Assembly (NCBI RefSeq): GCF_029087225.1
Contig: NZ_JARFJD010000003.1
Span: 62,001 to 126,000, forward strand
DNA: 64,000 bases
From: Limnobacter olei
GTDB lineage: Bacteria > Pseudomonadota > Gammaproteobacteria > Burkholderiales > Burkholderiaceae_B
Reading direction: 5' to 3'
The translations under genes and the position numbers were made by a program. The notes under the pieces were generated by a model that saw only the letters and a list, made by a program, of their open reading frames with translations, searched no databases and was not told the origin of the DNA. How positions within the stretch are numbered: position 1 is the first letter of the stretch; every line of letters starts with the position of its first letter. This document shows positions 8,491-18,000 of this stretch, piece after piece.

Positions 8491-9750
8491 ATGTCGAGTT
8501 CTGTCGAAGGTTTCACTGCCGCGGGCTGGAGTCAGCTTGCAACGCAGGCTGCAAAAACCATGCACACTGATGCGGGTGGCACCGATTTGCCCGCAATCGC
8601 ACCCGGCAGTGCAGCCTGGGCAGCTTTCAAGCAATCTCCCGAATCACGCGCAGCCTACACTGCACAACTGAACACCACCATCAAGAATATTCAGCAGTTT
8701 TTGGGGCAACACGCGAGCATGGGTGCGCAACGGCAACAAGCGATCGGTAATTTGAATCACTTTCTTCAAACCCGGGTCAATTGCAATGCCGACAAGCTTT
8801 CTCCGTTGGTCATCAACGAAAGCCGGCGCAACTTGAACCTGTTTGCACAACAACTGAACAACCCGAACATTCCGGCAGACAAAAAACTGTCCTGCGCACT
8901 GGCCTTGGCACAAGGATTGGGTGTTTGCAATGAAGGCGAAACGCTGAATATTCTTGAAAACACCAGGGACCTGTGCAGCCAGCAAACAGGCTTGGCCGGG
9001 GTGTTGACCCGCGCCAAAAACAAGCTTGTCGAGCAACACCTTCAACAATTGGTAAGGCATGAAGACAAGCCACATTTAAATGACAAACTTGCCCTACAAC
9101 TTGAAATTCACCATATCCAGGCCTTGAAGAATCATGTGGCAGGGCAATGGGGACTGGAAGTGGTTGAGGACCAGTACGCAACACAGGCTTACCAAAACCA
9201 GGCGGGCCCGATGGCGGAAGAATTACTTCGGCAAACCATCACGCCCGCCGTGCTGGCCAATACAGTTGCCGAACAAATTGCCCAAACCTTTTGCAACCAC
9301 ACCCAGAGTGAATTAAGTACCGGCATCCCGACAGAACAACTGAAAACCGAGCCTTTGCGCCGGGCCATTCAGGCCGAATTCGGATCGGAAATTGAACTGG
9401 AAAACTGCCTTGAATTCAATGCTGACTACACCCAAGTGAAATTAAAGCCACTGGCCGAAATTTCACTGCATGTCATTGAAAAATGCCAAGACTTGGGCTT
9501 GATACACCCACACGCCAATCCCGTTGGTGTGCTGAAACAAAGCACCCCTGATCTTCAAGCCTGTATCAAGCAGGTAGGCTTCTTGCGCGGCGCACCTGCA
9601 AACAACCCTGTGTATTCGCCCATGTTGTGTAACTTTTGGGCAGGCTACACAAAAATTGCGGTGTCCGATTCCGAGAAAAAACGACATCACAAAGAAAACT
9701 CTCCCACCGACCTGGTCCGCATCCTGAGAAAGCTTGATATCCAAGCCTGA
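8491..9750 (+). CDS. Uncharacterised 419-residue protein, no recognised domain
   Basis: I do not recognise this protein. It begins MSSSVEGFTAAGWSQL, has no signal peptide or membrane segment, is rich in Gln, Asn, Ala and Leu and appears mostly helical. A stretch around residues 130-165 reads ADKKLSCALALAQGLGVCNE and continues ...LNILENTRDL; this loosely resembles helical repeats of secreted effector-like proteins of plant- or host-associated Betaproteobacteria, but that is an impression only. A TTG-started extension back to 8443 is possible; I prefer the ATG at 8491. It lies 57 bases after the TetR gene and ends just before the amtB control region. Confidence 0.7.
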   Translation: MSSSVEGFTAAGWSQLATQAAKTMHTDAGGTDLPAIAPGSAAWAAFKQSPESRAAYTAQLNTTIKNIQQFLGQHASMGAQRQQAIGNLNHFLQTRVNCNADKLSPLVINESRRNLNLFAQQLNNPNIPADKKLSCALALAQGLGVCNEGETLNILENTRDLCSQQTGLAGVLTRAKNKLVEQHLQQLVRHEDKPHLNDKLALQLEIHHIQALKNHVAGQWGLEVVEDQYATQAYQNQAGPMAEELLRQTITPAVLANTVAEQIAQTFCNHTQSELSTGIPTEQLKTEPLRRAIQAEFGSEIELENCLEFNADYTQVKLKPLAEISLHVIEKCQDLGLIHPHANPVGVLKQSTPDLQACIKQVGFLRGAPANNPVYSPMLCNFWAGYTKIAVSDSEKKRHHKENSPTDLVRILRKLDIQA

Positions 9751-9756
9751 CTGAAG

Positions 9757-9775
9757 TTGCACCAGTACGGTGCAA
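9757..9775. promoter_or_regulatory. NtrC-like binding palindrome upstream of amtB
   Basis: TTGCACC-AGTAC-GGTGCAA is a perfect 7-base-arm palindrome that matches the NtrC (NRI) consensus TGCACC-N5-GGTGCA. It lies 7 bases after the stop of the preceding gene and 16 bases before the sigma-54 promoter of amtB. This arrangement predicts activation of ammonium transport under nitrogen limitation. Confidence 0.75.
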
Positions 9776-9791
9776 AAACCGCTTAAAAAGC

Positions 9792-9807
9792 GGGCATTGT
9801 TTTTGCA
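9792..9807 (+). promoter_or_regulatory. Sigma-54 (-24/-12) promoter of amtB
   Basis: GGGCATTGTTTTTGCA has the invariant GG and GC exactly 10 bases apart and the full TTGCA -12 element. It differs from the consensus TGGCACG-N4-TTGCW only at the first base and at the two bases after GGCA. It lies 44 bases before the amtB ATG, with the NtrC-like site immediately upstream. Confidence 0.75.
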
Positions 9808-9850
9808 GCTAATGCCCCACTTTTAACCAAAAACCTGAAAATTCACCAAA

Positions 9851-11056
9851 ATGGAACAAATCACTCTCGCACTGGACACTCTTTTTGTGCTTCTAGGCGC
9901 CATCATGGTGCTTGCAATGCACGCCGGTTTTGCATTTCTGGAAGTGGGCACGGTGCGCCACAAAAACCAGGTTAATGCCCTTGTCAAAATTCTGGCTGAT
10001 TTTTCTGTCAGCACCATCAGCTACTTCTTCATTGGTTACGCCATTGCTTATGGCGTGGGTTTTTACGAACCCGCCACCGTGCTTAATGAAGGCAACGGCT
10101 ATTCGCTGGTGAAGTTTTTCTTCCTGCTCACCTTCGCGGCCGCCATTCCTGCCATTGTGTCGGGTGGCATTGCCGAACGCGCGCGCTTTGTGCCCCAATT
10201 GGTGGCCACCGCGGCTTTGGTAGGTTTGGTTTACCCCGTGTTTGAAGGCATGGTCTGGAACGGCAACTATGGCTTTCAGGAATGGCTGACTGCCAGCTTT
10301 GGCGCACCCTTCATGGACTTCGCGGGCAGCGTGGTGGTTCATGCCGTGGGTGGCTGGATCGCCTTGGCCGCCGTGTTGCTGCTGGGTTCACGCCGTGGCC
10401 GCTACACCAAAGACGGGCGCATCAGCTCGCACCCACCCTCATCCATTCCCTTCCTTGCGCTGGGCAGTTGGGTGCTGGCAGTGGGTTGGTTCGGTTTTAA
10501 CGTAATGAGCGCCCAGAAAATTGAAGGCATTTCAGGCTTGGTGGCGGTCAACAGCCTGATGGCGATGGTGGGTGGCACTTTGGGTGCCCTTGCAGCGGGC
10601 CGCAACGACCCCGGCTTTGCCTACAACGGCCCCTTGGCGGGCTTGGTGGCCGTGTGTGCGGGCAGCAACATCATGCACCCGCTGGGGTCGCTGGCTGTGG
10701 GCTCCATCGCAGGTGTGCTGTTTGTGTACATGTTCACTTTCACGCAAAACCGCTTGAAAATTGACGATGTATTGGGTGTATGGCCATTGCATGGCATCTG
10801 CGGCGCCTTCGGCGGAATCGCGGCAGGCGTATTTGGCCAGCAAGCCCTGGGCGGCATGGGCGGAGTGTCGTTCATGAGCCAGTTGATCGGCACTGTGGCA
10901 GGCGTGGCATTGGCTTTGCTGGGTGGCTTCGTGGTGTATGGCGTGCTGAAAATGACAGTGGGTATTCGCCTGAATGAAGAGGAGGAATTCAACGGTGCCG
11001 ACCTGACCATTCACAAGGTCAGCGCCAGCCCCGAACGCGAAACCAGCAGCTGGTAA
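9851..11056 (+). CDS. amtB: Ammonium transporter AmtB
   Basis: Inner-membrane trimeric channel for ammonium/ammonia. At 401 residues it carries 11 predicted membrane helices, the pore twin histidines His164 (DFAGSVVVHAVGG) and His314 (WPLHGICG), Asp156 before the first of these and the conserved cytosolic tail with NEEEEFNGADL. There is no cleavable signal peptide and no linked glnK in this window, although AmtB is usually blocked by GlnK. Regulation by NtrC and sigma-54 is indicated by the sites just upstream. Ends 14 bases before the stop of the convergent DUF599 gene. Confidence 0.95.
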   Translation: MEQITLALDTLFVLLGAIMVLAMHAGFAFLEVGTVRHKNQVNALVKILADFSVSTISYFFIGYAIAYGVGFYEPATVLNEGNGYSLVKFFFLLTFAAAIPAIVSGGIAERARFVPQLVATAALVGLVYPVFEGMVWNGNYGFQEWLTASFGAPFMDFAGSVVVHAVGGWIALAAVLLLGSRRGRYTKDGRISSHPPSSIPFLALGSWVLAVGWFGFNVMSAQKIEGISGLVAVNSLMAMVGGTLGALAAGRNDPGFAYNGPLAGLVAVCAGSNIMHPLGSLAVGSIAGVLFVYMFTFTQNRLKIDDVLGVWPLHGICGAFGGIAAGVFGQQALGGMGGVSFMSQLIGTVAGVALALLGGFVVYGVLKMTVGIRLNEEEEFNGADLTIHKVSASPERETSSW

Positions 11057-11070
11057 TTCACGATTAATTT

Positions 11071-11772
11071 TTATTTCGACATGATCTCCAGGGCTTCTGA
11101 ATAGAAGTCCCTGCGGATCAACACAAACACAATCAACGCACTAAAGGCCATCAGCAAACCGGGATGAATCATCCAGGTGACCGAGGCAATACCGAAATAA
11201 TAACTGCGCAACCCGCGGTTGAATTCATCACCGGCCAGGCTGTTAATACGCGCCATGCGCGACACATAGGCCTCGTTGTAATTTTGATCGGGGTTGCCAT
11301 CGGGTGCAGCACCTACCAAAATGGTCAGCAAGTTGAACTGGCGCAAACTCCAGGTGAATTTAAAGTAAGCCACCACAAACACAGTGAGAACCAACAGCAC
11401 CTTGATTTCCATCAAACCGCGGCTAACCTCCCGGCTAAACGGCAGGTCACTGGTGATGTTGACCAACTGATCAAGCGTACCCAACAGGGCGAACAAACCG
11501 GCAATAATGTAGATCGTTGTGTTGGCATAAAAAGTAACACTGTTGACCAGGTTGCCAATCAGCGCAGTGTCGCCCACACGGTTGCTACGCCCCAACATTT
11601 CACGCGCCCACAGCTTGCGGAACTCATGCGTTTTTTGCGACAGGCCACGTCGGCCAAAACGGGTTTTCCCATCGAACACATAGTTGTAGCCACGAAAACA
11701 GATTACAAAAAATGCCACTGCAATCCAGTCAAATACGGTGAGTAAAGAAATTGCGGTTTGAACAGCAGTCAT
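11071..11772 (-). CDS. DUF599-family inner-membrane protein
   Basis: Function unknown. 233 residues with about four membrane segments and the DUF599 pattern: a charged RxxWxRxMLxRxNRVGDTALIGNL-like stretch near residue 55, an internal GLFALLGTL helix, and GLRSYYFGIASVTWMIHP near the C-terminus. The frame extends further upstream, but the ATG at 11772 has GGAG 8 bases before it and overlaps the stop of the upstream glycosyltransferase gene as ATGA, so the two are translationally coupled. That coupling hints at a role at the membrane with the glycosyltransferase. Confidence 0.8.
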   Translation of the reverse strand: MTAVQTAISLLTVFDWIAVAFFVICFRGYNYVFDGKTRFGRRGLSQKTHEFRKLWAREMLGRSNRVGDTALIGNLVNSVTFYANTTIYIIAGLFALLGTLDQLVNITSDLPFSREVSRGLMEIKVLLVLTVFVVAYFKFTWSLRQFNLLTILVGAAPDGNPDQNYNEAYVSRMARINSLAGDEFNRGLRSYYFGIASVTWMIHPGLLMAFSALIVFVLIRRDFYSEALEIMSK

Positions 11773-14700
11773 GACGACACTCCAACAACTGAGAACAATT
11801 GACGCCAATTGTGCGCCGCTTCGGCGTGGCTGAAACGGTTTGCGGAAGCAAAAGCCTTTTTGCTTAAGCCTTCATGAAATTCGTAACTGTCAAAAACAGA
11901 AAGTATTTGATCCGCGAGCGCATCTGTATCCCCAAATGGCGCTAGCAAACCATTTTCACCGTGCACAATCAAATGCGAGGGGCCATAGGGCACATCAAAA
12001 GCAATCGCGGGACAGGCGTGGCAAAGACTTTCCATAATCGCCAGGGAATAAGCCTCGGCCTGGCTGGTCAACAAGGACAAACCTGCACGCACATACTGAG
12101 TTGCGGGGTCATCTGTCCAGTCATTCAAACCAACATGATTCTGCAAGCCCAACAATTCAACCTGTGCCTTCAAATCAGACAACAGGGAACTTCCCGAAAC
12201 CGCAAAACCGTAAAAATCAAGACGCGCCTCGGGATACTTCTTCACCACTTTGGCGAAAGCTGCAATCGCCAATTGATGATTTTTCTCGGGGCTGTATCTG
12301 GCCATGGAGACAATTCGAAATCTGTCCCGAGTCTTGAACTCCGGAATTGAATTTTTTATCTCACATGAATGACCGATGGGAAATATTTGCCCAGCCCCAT
12401 ATCGTGCAGTGATGTCATTCATTTGTTGATCGGTCAACGTAATGACTGCATCCGGACGCTTGATGTCGTGCAAGATGTCCCTGAAATTGGAGTTGGTCGG
12501 ACTCGTGGCAATATCTGCCACAGTATGTGTATGGAGGGCGTGAATGACAGGCACCACTGCCACCTGCCCGGGCGATTCCCGATGCAAGTGATCACGCGCA
12601 GCCACTGCAGGCAAGTACCAATAACGATTTTTGTCCACGATGAGCACATGTTTACCGCCCCGCTTTTTCAACATGGAAACCAAGGCGTAAGTCAGCCATT
12701 CCGATTCACTGTGCAAACAAGCCACGAGCACCCCGGTTGAATTGTGAATGCGAACATCCGATAGCAGTTGTTTTTTGTCGATTCGCTTGTAAAGCTTGGC
12801 AATGGCCAATGTGCCATCGGGGCGCAAGTAGTGTTCATGGTTCACCGCGCCATCTGAATCTAGGTACTGCATGCAACTTAAAAATCCACGGCAATCGTAA
12901 TAGTCCTTCCTGAACTTCACCCCGTCAGAAAAATGATTGATGTGAATCAGCGCGTCGTTCACAGGATTGCGAACCACGTACATCAGCAGTTGTCCTTGCG
13001 GGCTCGTTACGCGAAGATCCCGCCTGCCGGCGACCAGCTGGCTGCGGAGCATTGGATTGTCAAAGAGCGATTGGCCCGTGTTCAGCTGAGTTGAAACCAG
13101 CTCCGCATCCTGAAAATAATCGTGAACAGACCAGCACACTGAAGACTCGGGCAAAGCCTTGTTGGCCACCAACTTCTCGATTGACTCATGCAATCGTGGG
13201 TTATAGCGACAGGTCAACAACACTGGCCGTACATGCATCTCTTGCTCAAAAACCCGATACCGAAGTAACGCCGCATTCTCCACGCCAGAACGCTGAAAAC
13301 CAAAGTTCTGGTTCAGAAACCAAAAATTGGTCTCTTGAACTTTGGCGTTCAATCGGGTGTTTGGCTTGGCCTGTTCCAGATTCTGAGACAAGGCACCCTG
13401 CATTAAAAATTTCCGGTAAGCCACCAAGCCCGATACATAGTGCTCTACATCATCAATACGCACCCGGTAAGAATGATGCCGAATAAAAAACGAACCATTC
13501 AACGTGTCGGGTTTTGCAAAGTACATGGCCCATTCAGGCCAAAAATAACCAGTTGTCAAATAATTGGCGCGCCAGTGCAAGGCTCGATAAAACTTTTCGA
13601 TGTCCACCTGTGCATACAGGTCGGCAAACTCAGGCATGGCTTGCAAACGCGACAGCATGTGTTGGGCGGCCATCATCAACTCGAGCAAGGTCGGGAAGGT
13701 GGTGATGCGTGTCAGCACGAAATCCAGGTGACTTGCGAAATTGCGAATTCCGAACTCAAAGTACTCTCGCTTGGGTCGGTACTGGGTAAGCTCGTTCACG
13801 CAGTAGCTCATCCAGTGATCATTCGCTTTCCAGTGACGCGCTTCAATAAAATATTCAAAAGCCAACTCCACCGCTTGAAGCCACCTTGCCCTGCGGGTGA
13901 TTTTGTACAGACGCATAAGGGCGAATGCAGCTTCACCATCGTAATAAATAATCCTGAATTGTTCTTTGATGGAAAGATCAGGATAGTTAAGCACATGCAC
14001 AAAGCGGCGAGTGCTCGGATTAAGCATGGCAACCAGGCCTTGGGCCAGTTGCTCCATCAATTCAATGTATTCCGTGGTGCCTGTCAGTTCGGTGTACTTG
14101 GCCAACGCGAGAATACACACCGCATTGCCACCCAGCTTGATTTCATTGCCGGTGTCGACCAGAAAGGCCGCCTGGATTCCACCACTTAATTGCACCCGCT
14201 TGATCAACTCCTGCGTCAAACAAAGTAGCGAACGTTCAATCGCAGACTTCAAAAAAGCGCTTTGTGTGACTTCCCATGCCTCAATCATGGCGTAGGTGGA
14301 ACTTGCATGGCGAAGGGTGTTGTAGGTTGGAATTTCCTTGTTGAAACAGGGAAACAGGCCATACACAAACAACCCGCTGTCCTTGACTTGCCGAGCCAGA
14401 AATTCGCTGGCATTGAACACCAGTTGCCTGCAGGAATCTGCATCCAGTTCGGGGAGCGTGCGACGCCCTACAGCCACACCATGAGACTCCAGGCCATGCA
14501 CGATTTCATCCTTACCGATGTAAGCACCTTGCGTCAAAAACAGATACACCGGCTGATCATCACCGTGATTCAACACGAATGGTTGACCATATTTTTTTCG
14601 GGCGTACTTCTCAAAGTTTCCAACATGGAGCTTTGCAAACTCTTCCTCTGAGCCGCCGTACAACATGGCGTTGCCGTTGAGTTCACCCCACAAGAAAGAA

Positions 14701-15041
14701 TGTTTGAACTGCGGATCCAGGGCGATCCCATAACTGAAGTAATTTCGTTTTGTTGTTGACAGCAGCGCCTTCAGTTCCGCCCAGCTTGTTGTTTGAATTT
14801 CGCTAACCCGATCTACGCGTACATGCTCAAAATCGAGCAATGTTTTGCGAAAAGAAGTGGACGCATGGGAACATAGCGCATTCCAGCTGGCTTCAAACGA
14901 CTGGCCCACAAATGTTTCTACGCTTGCGCGCTCAAGCCCATTGGAAGAAGACAACATCAAGACGCAGGGTTCGTGGTCGCGGGCCGAGCTCACACCGGCA
15001 AACCAACTACCCAGTTTTTCAAGTCTGACAGGATTAATCAT
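11769..15041 (-). CDS. Large multidomain protein: helical-toroid-like middle domain plus C-terminal GT-B glycosyltransferase (TagE/GtfA-like)
   Basis: 1090 residues, no signal peptide. Residues 1-180 are an unassigned alpha/beta region. Residues about 200-550 look like an (alpha/alpha)6 toroid as in lantibiotic-cyclase, epimerase or six-hairpin proteins: repeated helix pairs, GGNAVCILALAKYTELTG and YYDGEAAFALMRLYKITR. From about 690 the sequence resembles the poly(glycerol-phosphate) glucosyltransferase / GtfA group: a beta-rich segment with FRKDYYDCRGFLSCMQYLD and HYLRPDGTLAIAKLY, then a GT4 Rossmann half with RIVSMARYSPEKNHQLAI, and finally AEAYSLAIMESLCHACPAIA with the EX7E-type nucleotide-sugar site. 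It lies 12 bases after tamB in the same direction, so it is probably co-transcribed with tamAB. Acceptor and sugar are unknown. Confidence 0.7.
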   Translation of the reverse strand: MINPVRLEKLGSWFAGVSSARDHEPCVLMLSSSNGLERASVETFVGQSFEASWNALCSHASTSFRKTLLDFEHVRVDRVSEIQTTSWAELKALLSTTKRNYFSYGIALDPQFKHSFLWGELNGNAMLYGGSEEEFAKLHVGNFEKYARKKYGQPFVLNHGDDQPVYLFLTQGAYIGKDEIVHGLESHGVAVGRRTLPELDADSCRQLVFNASEFLARQVKDSGLFVYGLFPCFNKEIPTYNTLRHASSTYAMIEAWEVTQSAFLKSAIERSLLCLTQELIKRVQLSGGIQAAFLVDTGNEIKLGGNAVCILALAKYTELTGTTEYIELMEQLAQGLVAMLNPSTRRFVHVLNYPDLSIKEQFRIIYYDGEAAFALMRLYKITRRARWLQAVELAFEYFIEARHWKANDHWMSYCVNELTQYRPKREYFEFGIRNFASHLDFVLTRITTFPTLLELMMAAQHMLSRLQAMPEFADLYAQVDIEKFYRALHWRANYLTTGYFWPEWAMYFAKPDTLNGSFFIRHHSYRVRIDDVEHYVSGLVAYRKFLMQGALSQNLEQAKPNTRLNAKVQETNFWFLNQNFGFQRSGVENAALLRYRVFEQEMHVRPVLLTCRYNPRLHESIEKLVANKALPESSVCWSVHDYFQDAELVSTQLNTGQSLFDNPMLRSQLVAGRRDLRVTSPQGQLLMYVVRNPVNDALIHINHFSDGVKFRKDYYDCRGFLSCMQYLDSDGAVNHEHYLRPDGTLAIAKLYKRIDKKQLLSDVRIHNSTGVLVACLHSESEWLTYALVSMLKKRGGKHVLIVDKNRYWYLPAVAARDHLHRESPGQVAVVPVIHALHTHTVADIATSPTNSNFRDILHDIKRPDAVITLTDQQMNDITARYGAGQIFPIGHSCEIKNSIPEFKTRDRFRIVSMARYSPEKNHQLAIAAFAKVVKKYPEARLDFYGFAVSGSSLLSDLKAQVELLGLQNHVGLNDWTDDPATQYVRAGLSLLTSQAEAYSLAIMESLCHACPAIAFDVPYGPSHLIVHGENGLLAPFGDTDALADQILSVFDSYEFHEGLSKKAFASANRFSHAEAAHNWRQLFSVVGVSS

Positions 15042-15053
15042 GTTGTCTTGCGA

Positions 15054-18000
15054 TCAGTCAAAAGAGAATTGATAAAGCACATCCACTGCATTATCCGCAC
15101 CGGCTCGTGCGATGAAACTCAACTTGCGAGAGTATTGATAATTCAATTTCAGAATACTGGCAGCCGTTGTTACAGATTGATCAAAACTCAGATAAACACG
15201 ATCGCTGAATCGCTTTCCCAGCGACACAATACGCTGGGAGAGCAAGGGGTCATCCGAGCCAATCACGTTTGCAGAGGCATCTGCACCGGGTGCAATAGCC
15301 ACCTTGCTGCCCACCGCGCGGGAATCCGCTGCAGTCAGGGACCCAGTACTTAAACTCAAATCATCAATTCCGATCGATTTCGCAATTTTTCGAGTAGTGC
15401 TCTCGTCCTCATCACCAAAAATCGCTGCGGCTGCTGTCAGCAACAAAGTGGAATCACGGTCTGCTGAACCACTGCCGCGCCCAAGGATCATCCACGACAA
15501 CTTTTCAGAATCAGGGACGGCCGGTTCACTCACCAGACTAACCTTGGGTCGCTGTGCAGTGCCAGTTACCTCTACACCTGCCTCAACGGCTACGCCTTTG
15601 CGCACAGCACGTACATTCAGTCCAGGGTTGTCCAGAGGGCCCTGAAAATTAACCACGCCGCGCTCGATTGACAGGTCTTGCCCGTATGCGCGGTAGGTAC
15701 CACTCACTGTTTGAATGGTGCCGGTTGCGCTCAAACGCCGGCCTGATCGGCGCTGCCCACTGCCACCTACCCCTTCAAGCATCACCAAACGCAAACCACC
15801 CTCGAGTCGACTTCGCAAGCCCTCCGCATTCACGTAAAAACGTTCGCCCAAATTGGCGCGCAACTGCATGTCTATTGGCAAACCCTGCCCGGCCAGTTCA
15901 CTGCGACCCTGAATAAACACATCGTCGCCCAAGGTTTGAGGACCACTTTCGGGCATCTCAAAATATGCGCCAAGGGTATCCACTTCCCCCCGAATCTTTA
16001 AGGGTTGGCCCTCGACAACGGGTTGCTGCACAGTGACAGTCGAGTTCACCATCATCCATCGGTCAGGGCGCTGCAACAAGGGAACCCTGTCCATGGACAG
16101 TCTTATTTCACCATTCAGACCTGTCAAATTCCAGACACCCTCCGCCTTCACTTTCCCGTTGCCCTGAATGAGAGGACCCAACTCTTCGATATAACGCCGA
16201 GGCGGGCGGCGGTTATACACCGTGAATTCAAATGTGTCGATACTGGCCTTGTCTGTGGTGAAATCAACCACCACGTTGCCGTCCTCAAGGCGTACTCCCT
16301 GGTCCAGCTGAAACACGTCCAGATCCATTGCAAACAAACGCCCCTGAACATCCGGGTTGTTTGCAGTGCCCGCAATCGCCATTGCAACCTGGCCTGTACC
16401 GCTGGTTCGAACCCCACCACTGATCATGGGGCCTAGCCAGTTTAGCTCGGTAAAACCTGCGGCCACCGAACCCTGCATGGCTTCATCACCGGCAATTCCC
16501 CAGGCCTTGGTTTGCGGATTCTGTTGAACCGGCAGTTTCAGGTTTGCAGTCACCGCACCGAAATCGTCAGCAAGAATATTCAAATCCACACTGGCCGCCT
16601 CTCGGTTAAAGTCGAGATTTGCAGTCAGGGTTCGAATATCCACATCCACTTGTGAATCCTCCAGAATCTGCAATCCACCCGACACATGCCGGATATTCAC
16701 ACGACCATCCACCTTGTTGGGATTGGCGAGGTAGGTCCAGTTCACTTTTGCGATCAGGTCTTTGGGCTCTACTGTCAGTTGCTTGCGCAAAATAGGGGAC
16801 ATGCGTGGGAAATAAAACTGGGGCATTTCACCCTCAACCCTGATCTCCCGGTTCGCAAGGCGAAGAATTCTGTTGTTCAATACCGAGGTGTCTTCACCTT
16901 TAAGAACGAAATCCGTGAGTTCGACATACCCCGGTGCAAGAACAAGTGGCGCCGGCGCCTGAAGCGAGAAGCTGCGGGCGGGCAACCACATTCCCTCCAC
17001 TTTCAGTTGGGTAAGCTGACCTTTCCATCCTGAGACCGATTTCGGTTTTTGCAAAATGCCAAACCCACCGGCAAAAGCAAACTCGCCTTTCAATTGACGC
17101 AAGCGGCTAAATGGCTGCAAGCCACTGGAAAATACACCCCGTAACTCATGCTGATTGCGAATACCTCGAAGCGTCAGTTTTAATTCATTCAAAGTATTGG
17201 TTGCCGCGCCTGGCACCTTCACTTTGCTCGCCACAATGTCACCAACCCAAGGTGAACCTGGCGCTGAACCGAGGTTGAACTGTCCGGACACCGTCTCAAT
17301 TTGAATGGTGTCGTCCAGCTTCAATTGACGTACGTCCACATTGCCTTCACCCGAGAAGTTTCCGTCAAATCCACGCAGCTTTCCTTTCAATCGCACCGTT
17401 CCCGAAAGTGTCATTTGAATCAGTTTTCCGAGGCGCGGCAGCTCATCCAGGTTCAAATCCAAATCCACGAAATCAGACTGTGTTCCGTAACTCCCGTTGG
17501 CTTTCACTGTGTTGCCCACCACGTCCAGGTCCAGCAGCACATTGCTTAAGCGCGACAGGCCGCCAGTGGCTTTGGCAACCAGTGTAAGCGGGGCATTGGC
17601 CAAACGGGAATTCACCAAATCAAGATTGAATTCACCCAAAGGATCAACCGTTCCAGCCTGTCCGCTTTGAACCAGAACGCCTTTGAAAGAAGCCCTCCCG
17701 TTCAAATCACCTTGCAAGAATGGACTGGCATCCGGAACGTAGTTGGCCGGGTTGATCTTCATCAATTCAAGTTGAACATCGGCTGGCATTTTCCCAAGCA
17801 AATCCACATGTAACTTCCCGCGGAGTTCAGCTTGCCGGTCGCGAACCAAAAGGCGATCCACCCGCAACTGCGTGCCATTTTTAGTGCCCTGAATAGAGGA
17901 AGTCAAGGCGAGTCGCTGAGGCAAACTGGCAAACACCGACGCATCTACGTTGCTTGTCTTGACATCAAAATTAACGTCTCCGGCCAATACATCAAGTGTG

